Counted from the stretch's first letter, positions 31,556-40,806 are shown. The stretch is 64,000 bases of DNA from Nocardioidaceae bacterium (GCA_017744365.1 JAGIBL010000002.1:124001-188000), one strand, 5' to 3'. The notes: a model not told the origin generated them from the letters alone. A program made the numbers and translations.

Positions 31556-32094
31556 ACGAAGCTGCCGTCCTCGAGGCGTTCCCTGACCGTGGTCAGGAAC
31601 CGGCCGGCGGCGGCGCCGTCGATGATCCGGTGGTCGTACGTCAGAGCGAGGTGCGCCATCGACCGCACGGCGATCGTCTCCCCGAGGACCGCATCGGAGA
31701 TGACGCAAGGACGTCTGACGATCGACCCCAAGCCGAGAGCTGCGGACTGGGGCAACGAGATGAGCGGGGTGTCGAAGAGCCCGCCCGTCCTGCCGTGGTC
31801 CGTGATCGTGAAGGTGGCCCCTTCGAGCTCGTCGGCGGAGATCCTGTTCGCCCGCGCCCGGGCGCTCAGGTCGGCGATCCGCCGGGACATCCCATGAAGG
31901 TTCAGGTCGTCGGCGTCGTAGATCACCGGTACGCGCGGACCACCCTCGGTGTCGACGGCGATGCCCAGGTGCGTCGCGTCGTGGAAGGTGATCGTCCCGG
32001 CGGCCAGGTCGGCCGAGGAGTTGATCGTCACATCGCGCTTCTGTGATCCTCTGGACCCGAACGTCACCCCGCGAACTCGGATGACCTCGAGCAC
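31552..32094 (-). pseudogene. N-terminally truncated 2-oxoacid dehydrogenase acyltransferase (E2) fragment
   Basis: 180 aa matching only the last two thirds of an E2 catalytic domain: HLGIAVDTEGGPRVPVI, ADELEGATFTITDHGRTGG, and intact catalytic motif DHRIIDGAAAGRF near residue 155. No lipoyl or subunit-binding domain and about 60 residues of the catalytic core are missing upstream. The start is a GTG in odd sequence (VLEVIRVRGVTFGSRG). It could be a decayed gene or a stand-alone domain. It lies 83 nt after the large secreted-protein gene and is unlike the complete E2 at 15,475 in context. Confidence 0.75.
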
Positions 32095-32177
32095 CTCCAG
32101 AAACCCCCGCTGCGTGGCCCGGCTGGGGGATCGTCGACATGGACGCGGCGAACCACCACTCCAACAAGTGGGGCCGA

Positions 32178-34826
32178 TCAGTTGTCGATCGAGATGATCC
32201 AGGCGCCCACACGGTTCCCCTCGGCGACGAACCCACCGTGGTTGTGCAGCGCGATCACGAACCCGGCGACCTTGTTGCCCGCGCAGCCGTGCGCCGGGTC
32301 ACCGATGCGGACCATACCGGTCGACCGGCTGACGCCGATCGCGGCCATCGAGCTGCCACAGATCCGCACCTGACCCGCCCTGTCCGCGATCACCACTCCG
32401 TTGACCGTTGCGCCATCGATCTGGAGCGAGGCTCCGGGCGCGACGCCGACCGGTCCGCTGATCACGGCGCCGGGGGCGACACAGGTCGTCCCGGACAGCA
32501 CGAGCAGTGGCAACGGGTACCAGCCCTTGACGGTCCGGCTGCACGCGAGCCCCTCGGCGGTGACGGTCAACGTGCCGGCCGCACCGACGAAGGTGTAGTT
32601 CGCTGCGCTCATCGCGTCGACACCCACCGTGATCGGATAGGCGCCCGGCGGACTGTCAGTGACCGCCGTCGTCGAAAGAGTCGGTACGCCGGACACGACC
32701 GCCGTCGTGTCGCTGTTGACGAAGCCGCTGATGGTCGCGGTCAGTGACGGGTTGGCGGCGCCCTGAGCGCGCGACTTGTCATCTGCCCTCACCGTCAGGA
32801 GGGCCTTGGCGATCGCGAACGCCCGCTCCTTGGTGGCGGCCTCGTAGGCGTCGTCACCCGCCTGCGACGCGGTGACCGAGCAGGTGCCGGCCGCCAGCAC
32901 ATGCAAACTGCCTGCTTCCGTCGCGGTGCAGACGTCCGGCGTGGACGACTCGTAGGTCACCGGCAACCCGGAGGACGCCGTCGCCCCCAAGGCGAGGTCG
33001 GCGTCGCCGTACGTGACGCCGGTCGGCGCGGGGAAGTCGACGGTCTGTGGCTGCCTGACCGAGTAGCTGATCGGGTCGGCGGTCGAGGCGCCGTACCCGA
33101 CTCCTCCGGAGAAGCTGCCGCCGAGAGAGTGAGTGCCCGTCAGGCCGGACAACGAACAGGTGGTGGTGCCCTCCACGGCGTCGACGGGGACATCGGTGCA
33201 ACCGGCGATCGGCGTCCCGCCGTCGGTGAACGTCACCGTGCCACCGGTCCGCGGGACCGGCGTCGTGGTCAGCGTGGCGGTTGCACCATCGGTGCTCAGC
33301 GCGGACGTCGTCGCCTTCGTGTCGACCGTGACCTTCGCCCAGATGTCGGCCTGGGCGACCTGGCTCTCCTCGGTCGAGAGCCGCCTGCCGAACGTGCCGT
33401 CCGGCTTCTCCCAGCCGAGCAGCTCGAAGTGCCAGATCAGGCCGTTGGCCGTAGTGGTCGCCGTCTTGGTCGGGAAGTCCCAGAGGTCGTCGCACGGCCT
33501 GGCCGACTCCTGGATCGTCGGATCGCACTGGCTCAGTGAAACTCCGTTGTCGGTCTCGATGAAGCTCAGCGGGATCGTCTGCGGGCCGCGCATGTCGAAC
33601 ACGATCGGAGCGCCCACCGGGGGCTGGACCGACAGCACCGTCTGCAGTCCGAGTGAAGTCGGGGAGTCCCCGCGGATCAGGTAGTTGTAGTGGACGAAGT
33701 TGGTCATCTTGAACGGCTGGCCCGGGGTCGCGGGCCCGGTCACCGGTTTGACGGCCACGCCGGACTGGGTGAAGTCCGCGTCGACGATGCCTGCCGACCC
33801 CCAGCGCTGCGTACTCGCATACCCGAAGTCGCCTCCGGTCGCACCCGGGGCAGGACCGGCTCCGTTCCCGTCGATCCACACGCACGTGTCCGGGCAGTTC
33901 GCGAACGGGACTACGCCGCCCCCCTGGTCGTTCTGCTTGAAGGTCTGGAAGCTGGAGACCGTCAGGGGCCCGGCGGGCGCCGGATGGCCCGGAGTCGTGA
34001 AGGTGACCGACGGCGTCTCGCCGTGCAGGGCCATACCCGCGGGGAAGCCTCCGGGCACCAGTGACCCGCCCCCGCCACCGCCACCGGAGGGTTGCCCCCC
34101 GGCCTTGGCGCCGCCGCCACCGCCACCGCCGTAACCCCCACCACCGCCGCCACCGCAAACGGCCCCGGAGATCGCTTGCCCACGCCCACCGGTCGTACTG
34201 GTCGCGTCGCTCTCGTCCGTGGTCCCGCCACCGCCCCGGCCGCCGACTCCGTTGACGCCGCCCCAGCCGCCGCTGGCCACGGTGCCGCCGCCGGTGCCGC
34301 GATGGCCGCCGTGGGCGTACGCCGTGGAGGCGGACGGGATCTCATCGGTCCCGAGGTTGCCCGCGCCACCACCGCCCCCGGCGACGAGCACTCGCGACTC
34401 CGCGCTGCCCGGCTCTCCGGGAGCGATCGTGCGGACGTCGGTCGCCCCACCGCCGGCACCGGGTGTGCCGAGGCAGCCCGCGCCGCCGGCCGCGCCACCA
34501 CCGTTCGCTCCGGGCGAGGTCCCGCTCGCTCGACCTCCGACGACGGCGTACAGGACCTGGCCCGGAGTCACATCCAACGTGGCGACGATCCGTGCCGCGC
34601 GTCCGCCGTGCCGGGCCGGATTGGCCGAGGTGGCTCCCTCGCCGCCGACGGCGAGGACGTCGACCCGGGTCACGCCCTCAGGTACGGTCCACGGGTGCGT
34701 GCCCGCGCCGGTGAACCTGACCGACGTCGGCGTCACCGCCGAGGCGACTGAGCGAGCTGAGCCCACCGCCGAGGTGGTGCCCGTGACCAGAACCGAAACT
34801 GCCATCGCCGCCACTACCGCCCCCAC
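32178..34826 (-). CDS. large secreted protein: glycine-rich domain, choice-of-anchor K-like region, Ig-like and MBG-like repeats
   Basis: 882 aa from a GTG. Signal peptide: residues 1-30, hydrophobic AAMAVSVLVTGTTSAVG. Residues about 35-265 are very Gly-rich with repeated GGGGGG runs inside a beta pattern (TPGQVLYAVVGG, ESRVLVAGGGGG). Residues about 280-480 resemble a choice-of-anchor module (FKMTNFVHYNYLIRGD, IPLSFIETDNGVSLSQ). Then Ig-like TGGTVTFTDGGTPIAGC and MBG-type DSPPGAYPITVGVDAMSAANYTF. A final beta-helix-like 120 residues carry GVVIADRAGQVRICGSS. No sortase motif. Likely cell-surface or matrix protein. Confidence 0.85.
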   Translation of the reverse strand: MGAVVAAMAVSVLVTGTTSAVGSARSVASAVTPTSVRFTGAGTHPWTVPEGVTRVDVLAVGGEGATSANPARHGGRAARIVATLDVTPGQVLYAVVGGRASGTSPGANGGGAAGGAGCLGTPGAGGGATDVRTIAPGEPGSAESRVLVAGGGGGAGNLGTDEIPSASTAYAHGGHRGTGGGTVASGGWGGVNGVGGRGGGGTTDESDATSTTGGRGQAISGAVCGGGGGGGYGGGGGGGAKAGGQPSGGGGGGGSLVPGGFPAGMALHGETPSVTFTTPGHPAPAGPLTVSSFQTFKQNDQGGGVVPFANCPDTCVWIDGNGAGPAPGATGGDFGYASTQRWGSAGIVDADFTQSGVAVKPVTGPATPGQPFKMTNFVHYNYLIRGDSPTSLGLQTVLSVQPPVGAPIVFDMRGPQTIPLSFIETDNGVSLSQCDPTIQESARPCDDLWDFPTKTATTTANGLIWHFELLGWEKPDGTFGRRLSTEESQVAQADIWAKVTVDTKATTSALSTDGATATLTTTPVPRTGGTVTFTDGGTPIAGCTDVPVDAVEGTTTCSLSGLTGTHSLGGSFSGGVGYGASTADPISYSVRQPQTVDFPAPTGVTYGDADLALGATASSGLPVTYESSTPDVCTATEAGSLHVLAAGTCSVTASQAGDDAYEAATKERAFAIAKALLTVRADDKSRAQGAANPSLTATISGFVNSDTTAVVSGVPTLSTTAVTDSPPGAYPITVGVDAMSAANYTFVGAAGTLTVTAEGLACSRTVKGWYPLPLLVLSGTTCVAPGAVISGPVGVAPGASLQIDGATVNGVVIADRAGQVRICGSSMAAIGVSRSTGMVRIGDPAHGCAGNKVAGFVIALHNHGGFVAEGNRVGAWIISIDN

Positions 34827-34957
34827 AGCAGAGTGCCGATGCGTTGCCCGAAACGACGCCGTGCGCGGACGCTAACCTCCGCGGCAGAGATACGGGAAGA
34901 ATTCGTACAGGAATTCCATCCTGGTCTACCCCGGGACCACCACCCCGAAAACACAGA

Positions 34958-34986
34958 AGTCCGGACCCCAGATAGGGGTCCGGACT
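34958..34986 (-). terminator. intrinsic terminator of the tRNA-Ala gene
   Basis: Perfect 12-bp stem AGTCCGGACCCC / GGGGTCCGGACT with a 5-nt loop. On the minus strand it is followed by TCTGTGTTTT, a modest T-tract. It lies 28 nt after the tRNA 3' end and 132 nt upstream of the secreted-protein gene. Confidence 0.9.
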
Positions 34987-35013
34987 GTCCGGGATCTCTT
35001 GAGAGATCACAAC

Positions 35014-35087
<74 letters not shown>

Positions 35088-35130
35088 GAGTGCAGGGGAA
35101 AAGGTACCAGTCCTCCCCCGCGAGTTCGAA

Positions 35131-35913
35131 TCAGGCCCCGGCTGCCTTCCGGTCCTCCGCGGTCTGCTCCGCGTCGCGCGCCTCCGCCTCGGCGGCCTCG
35201 GCCTCCCGGGCCAGGGCGCTGTCGGCGGCGTCGTGACCCGAGGACGTCATCCCGGTGATCTCGACGGTGCGCACCGTACGACGAGCGCGGGCCTTGTTGA
35301 CGTACGTCGGCAGCGTGACCGGGAGCGGGTCCCAGAGGCTGCCCTCGTCCAGCGCCGGCGCGGCGACCGCAGCGGCCAGCTCCTCGCGAGAGACCCCGAC
35401 GGTGTCCTCGCGGCCGAGGTCGGGCTCGACCTCGGCGGCCTCCGCATCCTCCGCGACCGGGGCCGCGGGAGCGGAAGCAGGAGCATGCTGGACGGGCGCA
35501 GCGCGGCGTACCTGCTGCGCCCGGACGGTGAGCCGGGCGACGACCAGGAAGGCGACGATCAGGCCGCCGGGAGCGGCGGTCGACAGCCACGGCGTGTACC
35601 CGAGGTAGCTCGTCACGCTGACGGCGACGAGGGCGAGCAGCAGCACGGCGAGCACCCGGCGGCGACGACGCGCGGCGCGGCGGGCGGACTCGCGGGTGAC
35701 GGTGTGGACCCGCGGAGCCTCCTCGACGGGAGCGGGAGCAGGAGTCGCGGGGGCGGAGGCAGCGGTACCGCGACCGAGCACGCGGACGGCATCGGAGAAC
35801 GTCTCGACCGGGCGGGTCATCGCGTCGTCGTCGTGGCGCTTGAGCGCCATCGGGATCAGGACGACGGCCCAGCCCACGGCGAGCACCACGAAGATGAGTC
35901 CGGACAGATCCAC
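35131..35913 (-). CDS. sepX: divisome protein SepX/GlpR
   Basis: 260 aa from a GTG (VDLSGLIFVVLAVGWAVVLIPMALKRHDD). N-terminal TM near 3-25, cytoplasmic Arg-rich stretch RRAARRRRR near 90, two more TM segments near 100-140, then a long acidic, Ala/Glu-rich tail ending in an Arg-Thr-Val patch. This is the actinobacterial SepX (Streptomyces) / GlpR (Corynebacterium) membrane receptor of the gephyrin-like protein Glp, acting at the FtsZ ring. The Glp/MoeA gene lies four genes upstream, as in relatives. Assignment rests on topology, motif and synteny. Confidence 0.82.
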   Translation of the reverse strand: MDLSGLIFVVLAVGWAVVLIPMALKRHDDDAMTRPVETFSDAVRVLGRGTAASAPATPAPAPVEEAPRVHTVTRESARRAARRRRRVLAVLLLALVAVSVTSYLGYTPWLSTAAPGGLIVAFLVVARLTVRAQQVRRAAPVQHAPASAPAAPVAEDAEAAEVEPDLGREDTVGVSREELAAAVAAPALDEGSLWDPLPVTLPTYVNKARARRTVRTVEITGMTSSGHDAADSALAREAEAAEAEARDAEQTAEDRKAAGA

Positions 35914-36002
35914 GACACGAGCGTAGGAGTGCCGGCCGTCCCTGGGACGCAAGCGCAGCGGTGTGTCGTCAGAACACTCCTGTGACTTCTGAGAACGCGG
36001 TC

Positions 36003-36566
36003 TCAGAGCCGGGCCTCGAGCCCCTTCGGCGCGTCCTCGCGGCAGACCGCGAACAGCCTGTGGTCGCGCCAGTCGCCGTCGATGTGCAGGTACCGCGGCG
36101 CGTACCCGATCTCCGGGATGCCGAGCTTCTCGACGACCCGCAGCGAGGCGGTGTTCTCCGGCCGGATCGCGATCTCGACGCGGTGCAGCTTGAGGGCGAA
36201 GAAGCAGTGGTCCACGGCCATCGCGACCGCCCGGGTCATCAGCCCCTTGCCGGCCTGGGCCTCGTCGATCCAGTAGCCGACCGAGCAGAACTGCGCCGAG
36301 CCGCGGACGATGTTGTTGACCGTCAGCTGGCCGACGAACTCGCCGTCGTACTCGACCGCGAACGGCAGCTGCCGGCCGGCCCGCGCCTCGGCGTGCATGC
36401 CTCGCACCATCGCCGCGAACGTGCGTGGCCGGGCCTCCGCGCCCGGCGGCGTGGTCGCGTCCCAGCGCGTCAGCCAGGCCAGGTTCCGCTCGCGCACCTT
36501 GCGCCACGCCTTCCGGTCCGACCGGGTCAGCGGGCGCAGCCGCAGCGCCCCGTGGGCGAGCACCAC
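36003..36566 (-). CDS. GNAT family N-acetyltransferase (RimJ-like)
   Basis: 187 aa. Acetyl-CoA motif QAGKGLMTRAVAMAVDHCF near 100-118 and LHRVEIAIRPENTASLRVVEKLG near 125-148, the RimJ/RimL signature for N-terminal or small-molecule amine acetylation. N-terminal RLRPLTRSDRKAWRKVRERN. GTG start. It sits between MogA/MoaB and SepX on the same strand, a conserved actinobacterial arrangement. Confidence 0.92.
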   Translation of the reverse strand: MVLAHGALRLRPLTRSDRKAWRKVRERNLAWLTRWDATTPPGAEARPRTFAAMVRGMHAEARAGRQLPFAVEYDGEFVGQLTVNNIVRGSAQFCSVGYWIDEAQAGKGLMTRAVAMAVDHCFFALKLHRVEIAIRPENTASLRVVEKLGIPEIGYAPRYLHIDGDWRDHRLFAVCREDAPKGLEARL

Positions 36567-36592
36567 GGGCCATCCTCGGCTGGGCGGTGGGT

Positions 36593-37063
36593 TCAGTGGT
36601 CGCTCCCCGTGATCTGCTCCACCGCGTGCCGGAGCACCGGTACGACGACCGCCAGGCCGTCCTTCACTCCCCCGCGTGAGCCGGGCAGGTTCACCACCAA
36701 GGCATCGCCACAGACCCCGGCCACACCGCGGGAGAGCACCGCCGCGGGCACACCGTGGGCGACGCCGTACGCCCTGATCGCCTCCGCGATGCCGGGCACC
36801 TCGCGGTCCAGCAGGGCCGCGGTCACCTCGGGGGTGCGGTCGGTCGGGGTCAGTCCGGTACCGCCGGTGGTGATCACCGCGCGGGCACCCTGGTCGATGG
36901 CCCGGCGGATCGCCGCCCCCACCGGTGCGCCGTCGGGGACGACCAGAGCCCGGTCGACCTCCCAGCCGTCCGCGCGCAGCGCCTCGACGATGAGCGGTCC
37001 GGTGGTGTCCTCGTAGACGCCGGTGGCCGCGCGGTTGGAGGCCACCACCACGGCCGCTCTCAC
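36593..37063 (-). CDS. MogA/MoaB family molybdenum cofactor biosynthesis protein
   Basis: 156 aa MoCF_biosynth domain: AAVVVASNRAATGVYEDTTGPLIVEALRADG split at the start, the substrate loop TTGGTGLTPTDRTPEVT near 75-91, and VVNLPGSRGGVKDGL near 125-139. The family adenylylates molybdopterin. The GTG start overlaps MoaC by 4 nt (GTGA). Confidence 0.93.
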   Translation of the reverse strand: MRAAVVVASNRAATGVYEDTTGPLIVEALRADGWEVDRALVVPDGAPVGAAIRRAIDQGARAVITTGGTGLTPTDRTPEVTAALLDREVPGIAEAIRAYGVAHGVPAAVLSRGVAGVCGDALVVNLPGSRGGVKDGLAVVVPVLRHAVEQITGSDH

Positions 37064-37548
37064 GGACGTCCTCCGCGGTGCCACTCGCCGCTCTTCCCGC
37101 CGGTCTTGGACTCCACCCGTACGTCGGTGATGACGGCGCCCTTGTCGACGGCCTTGACCATGTCGACCACGGTGAGGGCGGCGACCGAGACCGCGGTCAG
37201 CGCCTCCATCTCCACGCCCGTGCGGTCGGCGGTCCGCACCGTCGCGGTGATCGCGACCGCGTCGTCCTCGACCGCGAGCTCCACCTCGACCCCGGAGATC
37301 GCCAGCGGGTGGCACAGCGGCACCAGGTCCGGGGTCCTCTTGGCGCCCATGATCCCGGCGATCCGCGCGACCGCGAGCGCGTCGCCCTTGGGGACGCCCT
37401 CGCCGCGCAGTAGCGCGACCACCTCGGCGGAGACGAGGACCCGGCCCGAGGCGACCGCGGTCCGCGCGGTCACCTCCTTGCCGGTGACGTCGACCATCCG
37501 GGCTGCGCCGGACTCGTCGAGGTGGGTGAACCTGTCCTCGGAGGCCAT
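37060..37548 (-). CDS. moaC: cyclic pyranopterin monophosphate synthase MoaC
   Basis: 162 aa, full family length. FTHLDESGAARMVDVTGKEVT at the start, GIMGAKRTPDLVPLCHPLAISG near 65-86 and ALTAVSVAALTVVDMVKAVDKG near 117-138, with the catalytic K in MVKAVDKG. It converts the MoaA product to cPMP. Its ATG shares one base with the stop of the Glp/MoeA gene (TGATG). Confidence 0.95.
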   Translation of the reverse strand: MASEDRFTHLDESGAARMVDVTGKEVTARTAVASGRVLVSAEVVALLRGEGVPKGDALAVARIAGIMGAKRTPDLVPLCHPLAISGVEVELAVEDDAVAITATVRTADRTGVEMEALTAVSVAALTVVDMVKAVDKGAVITDVRVESKTGGKSGEWHRGGRP

Positions 37549-38789
37549 CAGAAGTCCCGGTCCAGCAGCATCACGGGGACGTCGGTGCCGTGCTCGGCGC
37601 GGGTGACGTCCTCGCCGAGCACGATCAGCGCGTTGGACTGGGCGAGGCCGTTCATCAGGTGCGAGCCGGCGCCGCCGACCGGGGTGACCTCGGAGCCGCC
37701 GACCTTCGGCTCGAACCGGCCGCGCAGGAACTGCCGGCGGCCGGGGATCGAGGAGACCGACGAGGTCAGCTTCGCGCGGACCAGCGGGCGCGACAGCGGC
37801 AGCCGGCCGGTCATCTTCCGCAGTGCGGGCACGACGAAGAGCTCGAAGGACACGTACGACGACACCGGGTTGCCGGGCAGCGTGAAGATCGGGGTGCCGT
37901 CCTCGCCGACCAGGCCGAAGCCCTGCGGCTTGCCCGGCTGCATCGCCACCTCGCGGAAGGTGACCGTGCCCAGCGAGGAGAGCGCCTCCTTGACGACGTC
38001 GTGGGCGCCCTTGCTGACCCCGCCGCTGGTCACCACGATGTCGGCGCGGACCAGCTGGTCGCTGAGCATCTCCACGAACGTCTCGGGGTCGTCGGGGCTG
38101 GCGGCGACGCGGTAGGCGATCGCGCCGGCGTTCTTCGCCGCGGCCGCGAGCAGGTAGGAGTTGGCGTCGAAGATCTGGTCGCGGGCCAGGGTGCTGCCCG
38201 GCTCCACCAGCTCCGAGCCGGTGGACATGATGACCACCCGCGGGCGCGGCCGGGTGGAGACCCGGCCGATGCCGACCGAGGCGAGCAGCCCGGCCCGGCG
38301 GGCGTCGATCCGGTCGCCGGCGCGCAGCAGCACGTCGCCGGTCTTCACGTCCTCGCCGGCACGACGGATGTGCTGGCCCTCGGTCGGTGCCTCGTTCACG
38401 AGCACCTTGGCGATGCCCCCGTCGGTGGCCTCGAGCGGGACGACCGCAGTGCAGCCGGCGGGGATCGGCGCGCCGGTCATGATGCGCACCGCCGTCCCTG
38501 GGGACATCGCGTAGATGGTGGTCTGCCCGGCGGCGATCTCGCCGACCACCGGCAGGTGCACCGGCCGGTCCGGGGTGGCGCCGGCGACGTCGCGGAAGAC
38601 CACCGCGTAGCCGTCCATCGCGGAGTTGTCGAAGACGGGCAGCGAGATCGGCGAGGGCACGTCGGCGACCACGGGCAGGCCGAGCGTCTCCAGCAGCGGC
38701 TGGTCGTAGGCGGGCAGCTCGGTGATCGAGTCGAGGATGTGCGCGAGGTGCTCGTCGACGCTGACCGGGGCGGGCTCCGGGGAAGGCAT
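37548..38789 (-). CDS. glp: gephyrin-like molybdotransferase Glp (MoeA family)
   Basis: 413 aa with the four MoeA domains. VFDNSAMDGYAVVFRDV near 48-64 (MoeA N), AVRIMTGAPIPAGCTAVVPLE near 96-116, MPT-binding STGSELVEPGSTLARDQIFDANSY near 180, TSGGVSKGAHDVVKEAL near 248, and LPGNPVSSYVSFELFV near 305. Domain IV follows from about 335. It inserts molybdate into adenylylated molybdopterin; in actinobacteria the copy next to this receptor also acts as the FtsZ-binding Glp protein. ATG start at 38,789. Confidence 0.9.
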   Translation of the reverse strand: MPSPEPAPVSVDEHLAHILDSITELPAYDQPLLETLGLPVVADVPSPISLPVFDNSAMDGYAVVFRDVAGATPDRPVHLPVVGEIAAGQTTIYAMSPGTAVRIMTGAPIPAGCTAVVPLEATDGGIAKVLVNEAPTEGQHIRRAGEDVKTGDVLLRAGDRIDARRAGLLASVGIGRVSTRPRPRVVIMSTGSELVEPGSTLARDQIFDANSYLLAAAAKNAGAIAYRVAASPDDPETFVEMLSDQLVRADIVVTSGGVSKGAHDVVKEALSSLGTVTFREVAMQPGKPQGFGLVGEDGTPIFTLPGNPVSSYVSFELFVVPALRKMTGRLPLSRPLVRAKLTSSVSSIPGRRQFLRGRFEPKVGGSEVTPVGGAGSHLMNGLAQSNALIVLGEDVTRAEHGTDVPVMLLDRDF

Positions 38790-38817
38790 GGGCCTAACCC
38801 TAGGGGGCGCCGCGCCC

Positions 38818-40200
38818 TCAGGACCCGAGCCGGCTCCCGGACTCGACACGCCCGCGCTCGCCGTCGAGGCTGGCCTCGCCGACGACGACGACGTCCTCGC
38901 CGAAGTCCCAGTCGCCCTTGACCACGAGCGAGGTCGCCTTGCGCAGCGACGGCGCCCCGGCCTTGAACCGCTTGTCGAAGTCGGCGACCAGCTTGTACGA
39001 GCCGTCCAGCTCGACGAACGGCACCACGTCGGCCACCTGGTCCAGCACGAAGTCGGCACCGATGTCGTAGACGTCCGAGCGCAGCACCAGCAGGTCGTTG
39101 GTGGTCTTGACCGGCACGTACCGGTCGCGCCCGACCTCGATGGTGCGGGCGTCCTCGAAGATCTCGATCGCGGCCCCCATGGCGGTCTCCACCTGGATCA
39201 CGCTCGGCGTCGACGCGTCGCCCGGGTCGACCGTCTTGACGTTGCGGATCAGCGGCAGCCCGAGGATGCCGTCGCGCCGGTCCAGCTGGGTCTTCAGCGC
39301 CTCGAGGTCGATCCAGATGTTGTTGGTCGACATGAACTTGTGCCGGTCCAGGTCGGCCAGCGCGTCCTTGTCGCCGGGCAGGGTCTGCGCGGTCTCGCGG
39401 AGCACGATCCGGCCGTCGGTCCGGCGGGTCGCGAAGTGCCCGCCCTTCCGGTCCGACGCGGTCCGTCGTACGGACTCGATGGCGAACGGCGCGCCGGAGG
39501 TGGCGAACCAGCCCGCGATCCGCGGGATCGGCACCGCGCCGAGGTTGTCGGAGTTGGAGATGAAGAGCCGCCGGTAGCCGGCGTCGAGCAGGGTGCCGAG
39601 GAGCCCGGTCGAGGTCATCGCGGTGTAGATGTCGCCGTGGCCGGGCGGACACCACTCCAGGCTCGGGTCCTTCGGCCAGCTCACCGGCGTCAGGCCCTTC
39701 TCGAGCAGCTTGGGCTCCTTGTTCTGCAGGAACTCCAGCGGCAGCCCGGCGACCGGGAGGTCGGCGTAGCGCGCGAGCGCGGCGAGGGTGTCGCCGCTGG
39801 TGCGGAAGCTGTTCATGAAGATCAGCGGGAGCGGCACGTCGTACGTCGAGCGCAGGTGCAGCACCTGCCGGGCGATGATGTCGAGGAACGAGAGGCCCCG
39901 TCGTACGCAGAGCAGCGACTTGGCGCGCTCCATGCCCATCGAGGTGCCCAGCCCGCCGTTGAGCTTGATGACCGCGGTCTCGGCCAGCGCCGCCCGGCCG
40001 GCCTCGTCGCTGACCTCCATCTCGTCGATGGACGGCATGTCCAGCGGCTCGATGCTGGACTCCGGGATCATGCCGGTCTCGCCGAGCTCGAGCTGCCGGT
40101 AGTAGTGCGCGAACACCTCGATCGCCAGCGGGTCGACACCGGCGGCGGCCATCTTCTCGCGGGCCAGCGCCAGGCCGGCTCCGCTCCGAGCGGGACTCAT
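38818..40200 (-). CDS. UTP-glucose-1-phosphate uridylyltransferase, UDPGP (eukaryote-like) family
   Basis: 460 aa. UDPGP fold with ETAVIKLNGGLGTSMGMERAKSLL near residue 70-92 (nucleotide loop), PLPLIFMNSFRTSGDT near 118, PPGHGDIYTAM near 180, LFISNSDNLGAV near 205 and the KTTNDLLVLRSD segment near 370. It makes UDP-glucose. The UDPGP type is distinct from bacterial GalU and is common in Actinobacteria. Divergent from the cyclo-ligase with only 27 nt between the start codons. Confidence 0.93.
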   Translation of the reverse strand: MSPARSGAGLALAREKMAAAGVDPLAIEVFAHYYRQLELGETGMIPESSIEPLDMPSIDEMEVSDEAGRAALAETAVIKLNGGLGTSMGMERAKSLLCVRRGLSFLDIIARQVLHLRSTYDVPLPLIFMNSFRTSGDTLAALARYADLPVAGLPLEFLQNKEPKLLEKGLTPVSWPKDPSLEWCPPGHGDIYTAMTSTGLLGTLLDAGYRRLFISNSDNLGAVPIPRIAGWFATSGAPFAIESVRRTASDRKGGHFATRRTDGRIVLRETAQTLPGDKDALADLDRHKFMSTNNIWIDLEALKTQLDRRDGILGLPLIRNVKTVDPGDASTPSVIQVETAMGAAIEIFEDARTIEVGRDRYVPVKTTNDLLVLRSDVYDIGADFVLDQVADVVPFVELDGSYKLVADFDKRFKAGAPSLRKATSLVVKGDWDFGEDVVVVGEASLDGERGRVESGSRLGS

Positions 40201-40227
40201 ACTGACGATCGTAGGGTTGTGCTCGCC

Positions 40228-40806
40228 ATGATCCACATCGAGTCCGCGAAGCTGGCCCTGCGCGACCAGCTGGTGACCGCCCGGGGCCGGCTCGGGGTGG
40301 CCGAGATCGCCGCCCGGGCACAGGCGACGACCGCCTTGCTGCTGGCCTCCCCGGAGGTACGACAGGCCGCGACCGTGGCCGCGTACGTCTCCGTCGGGCG
40401 CGAGCCCGGGACCGGCCTGCTGCTGGACGCGCTCGCCGACGCGGGCAAGCGGGTGCTCCTCCCGGTGCTGCTGGGCGACAACGACCTGGACTGGTCCACC
40501 TACGAGGGTTCGGCCGCCCTGGCCGGTGCCCGCCGCGGCCTGCTCGAGCCGACCGGAGAGCTCCTGGGCGTCGACGCGATCGCCGGCGCCGACGTCGTCC
40601 TGGTCCCGGGCCTCGCCGTCGACCGGACCGGCCTGCGGCTGGGTCGGGGCGGTGGCTCCTACGACCGCGCCCTGGCCCGGGTCCCCCTCGGCACCTTCAC
40701 CTGCGTCATCCTCAACGAGTCCGAGGTGCTCGACCAGGTCCCCGCCGCCCCCCACGACCGCCCGGTCGCCGCCGCCGTCACCGAACAGCACCTGCACCGG
40801 TTCTGA
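40228..40806 (+). CDS. 5-formyltetrahydrofolate cyclo-ligase
   Basis: 192 aa MTHFS fold. N-terminal KLALRDQLVTARGRL, AAYVSVGREPGTGLLLDALADAGKRVLLP with the substrate GxEP-type loop near 55-80, VLVPGLAVDRTGLRLGRGGGSYDRAL near 135-160 (ATP loop and catalytic region). ATP-dependent conversion of 5-formyl-THF to 5,10-methenyl-THF. ATG start in a very short divergent promoter; ends in a large inverted repeat. Confidence 0.93.
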   Translation: MIHIESAKLALRDQLVTARGRLGVAEIAARAQATTALLLASPEVRQAATVAAYVSVGREPGTGLLLDALADAGKRVLLPVLLGDNDLDWSTYEGSAALAGARRGLLEPTGELLGVDAIAGADVVLVPGLAVDRTGLRLGRGGGSYDRALARVPLGTFTCVILNESEVLDQVPAAPHDRPVAAAVTEQHLHRF

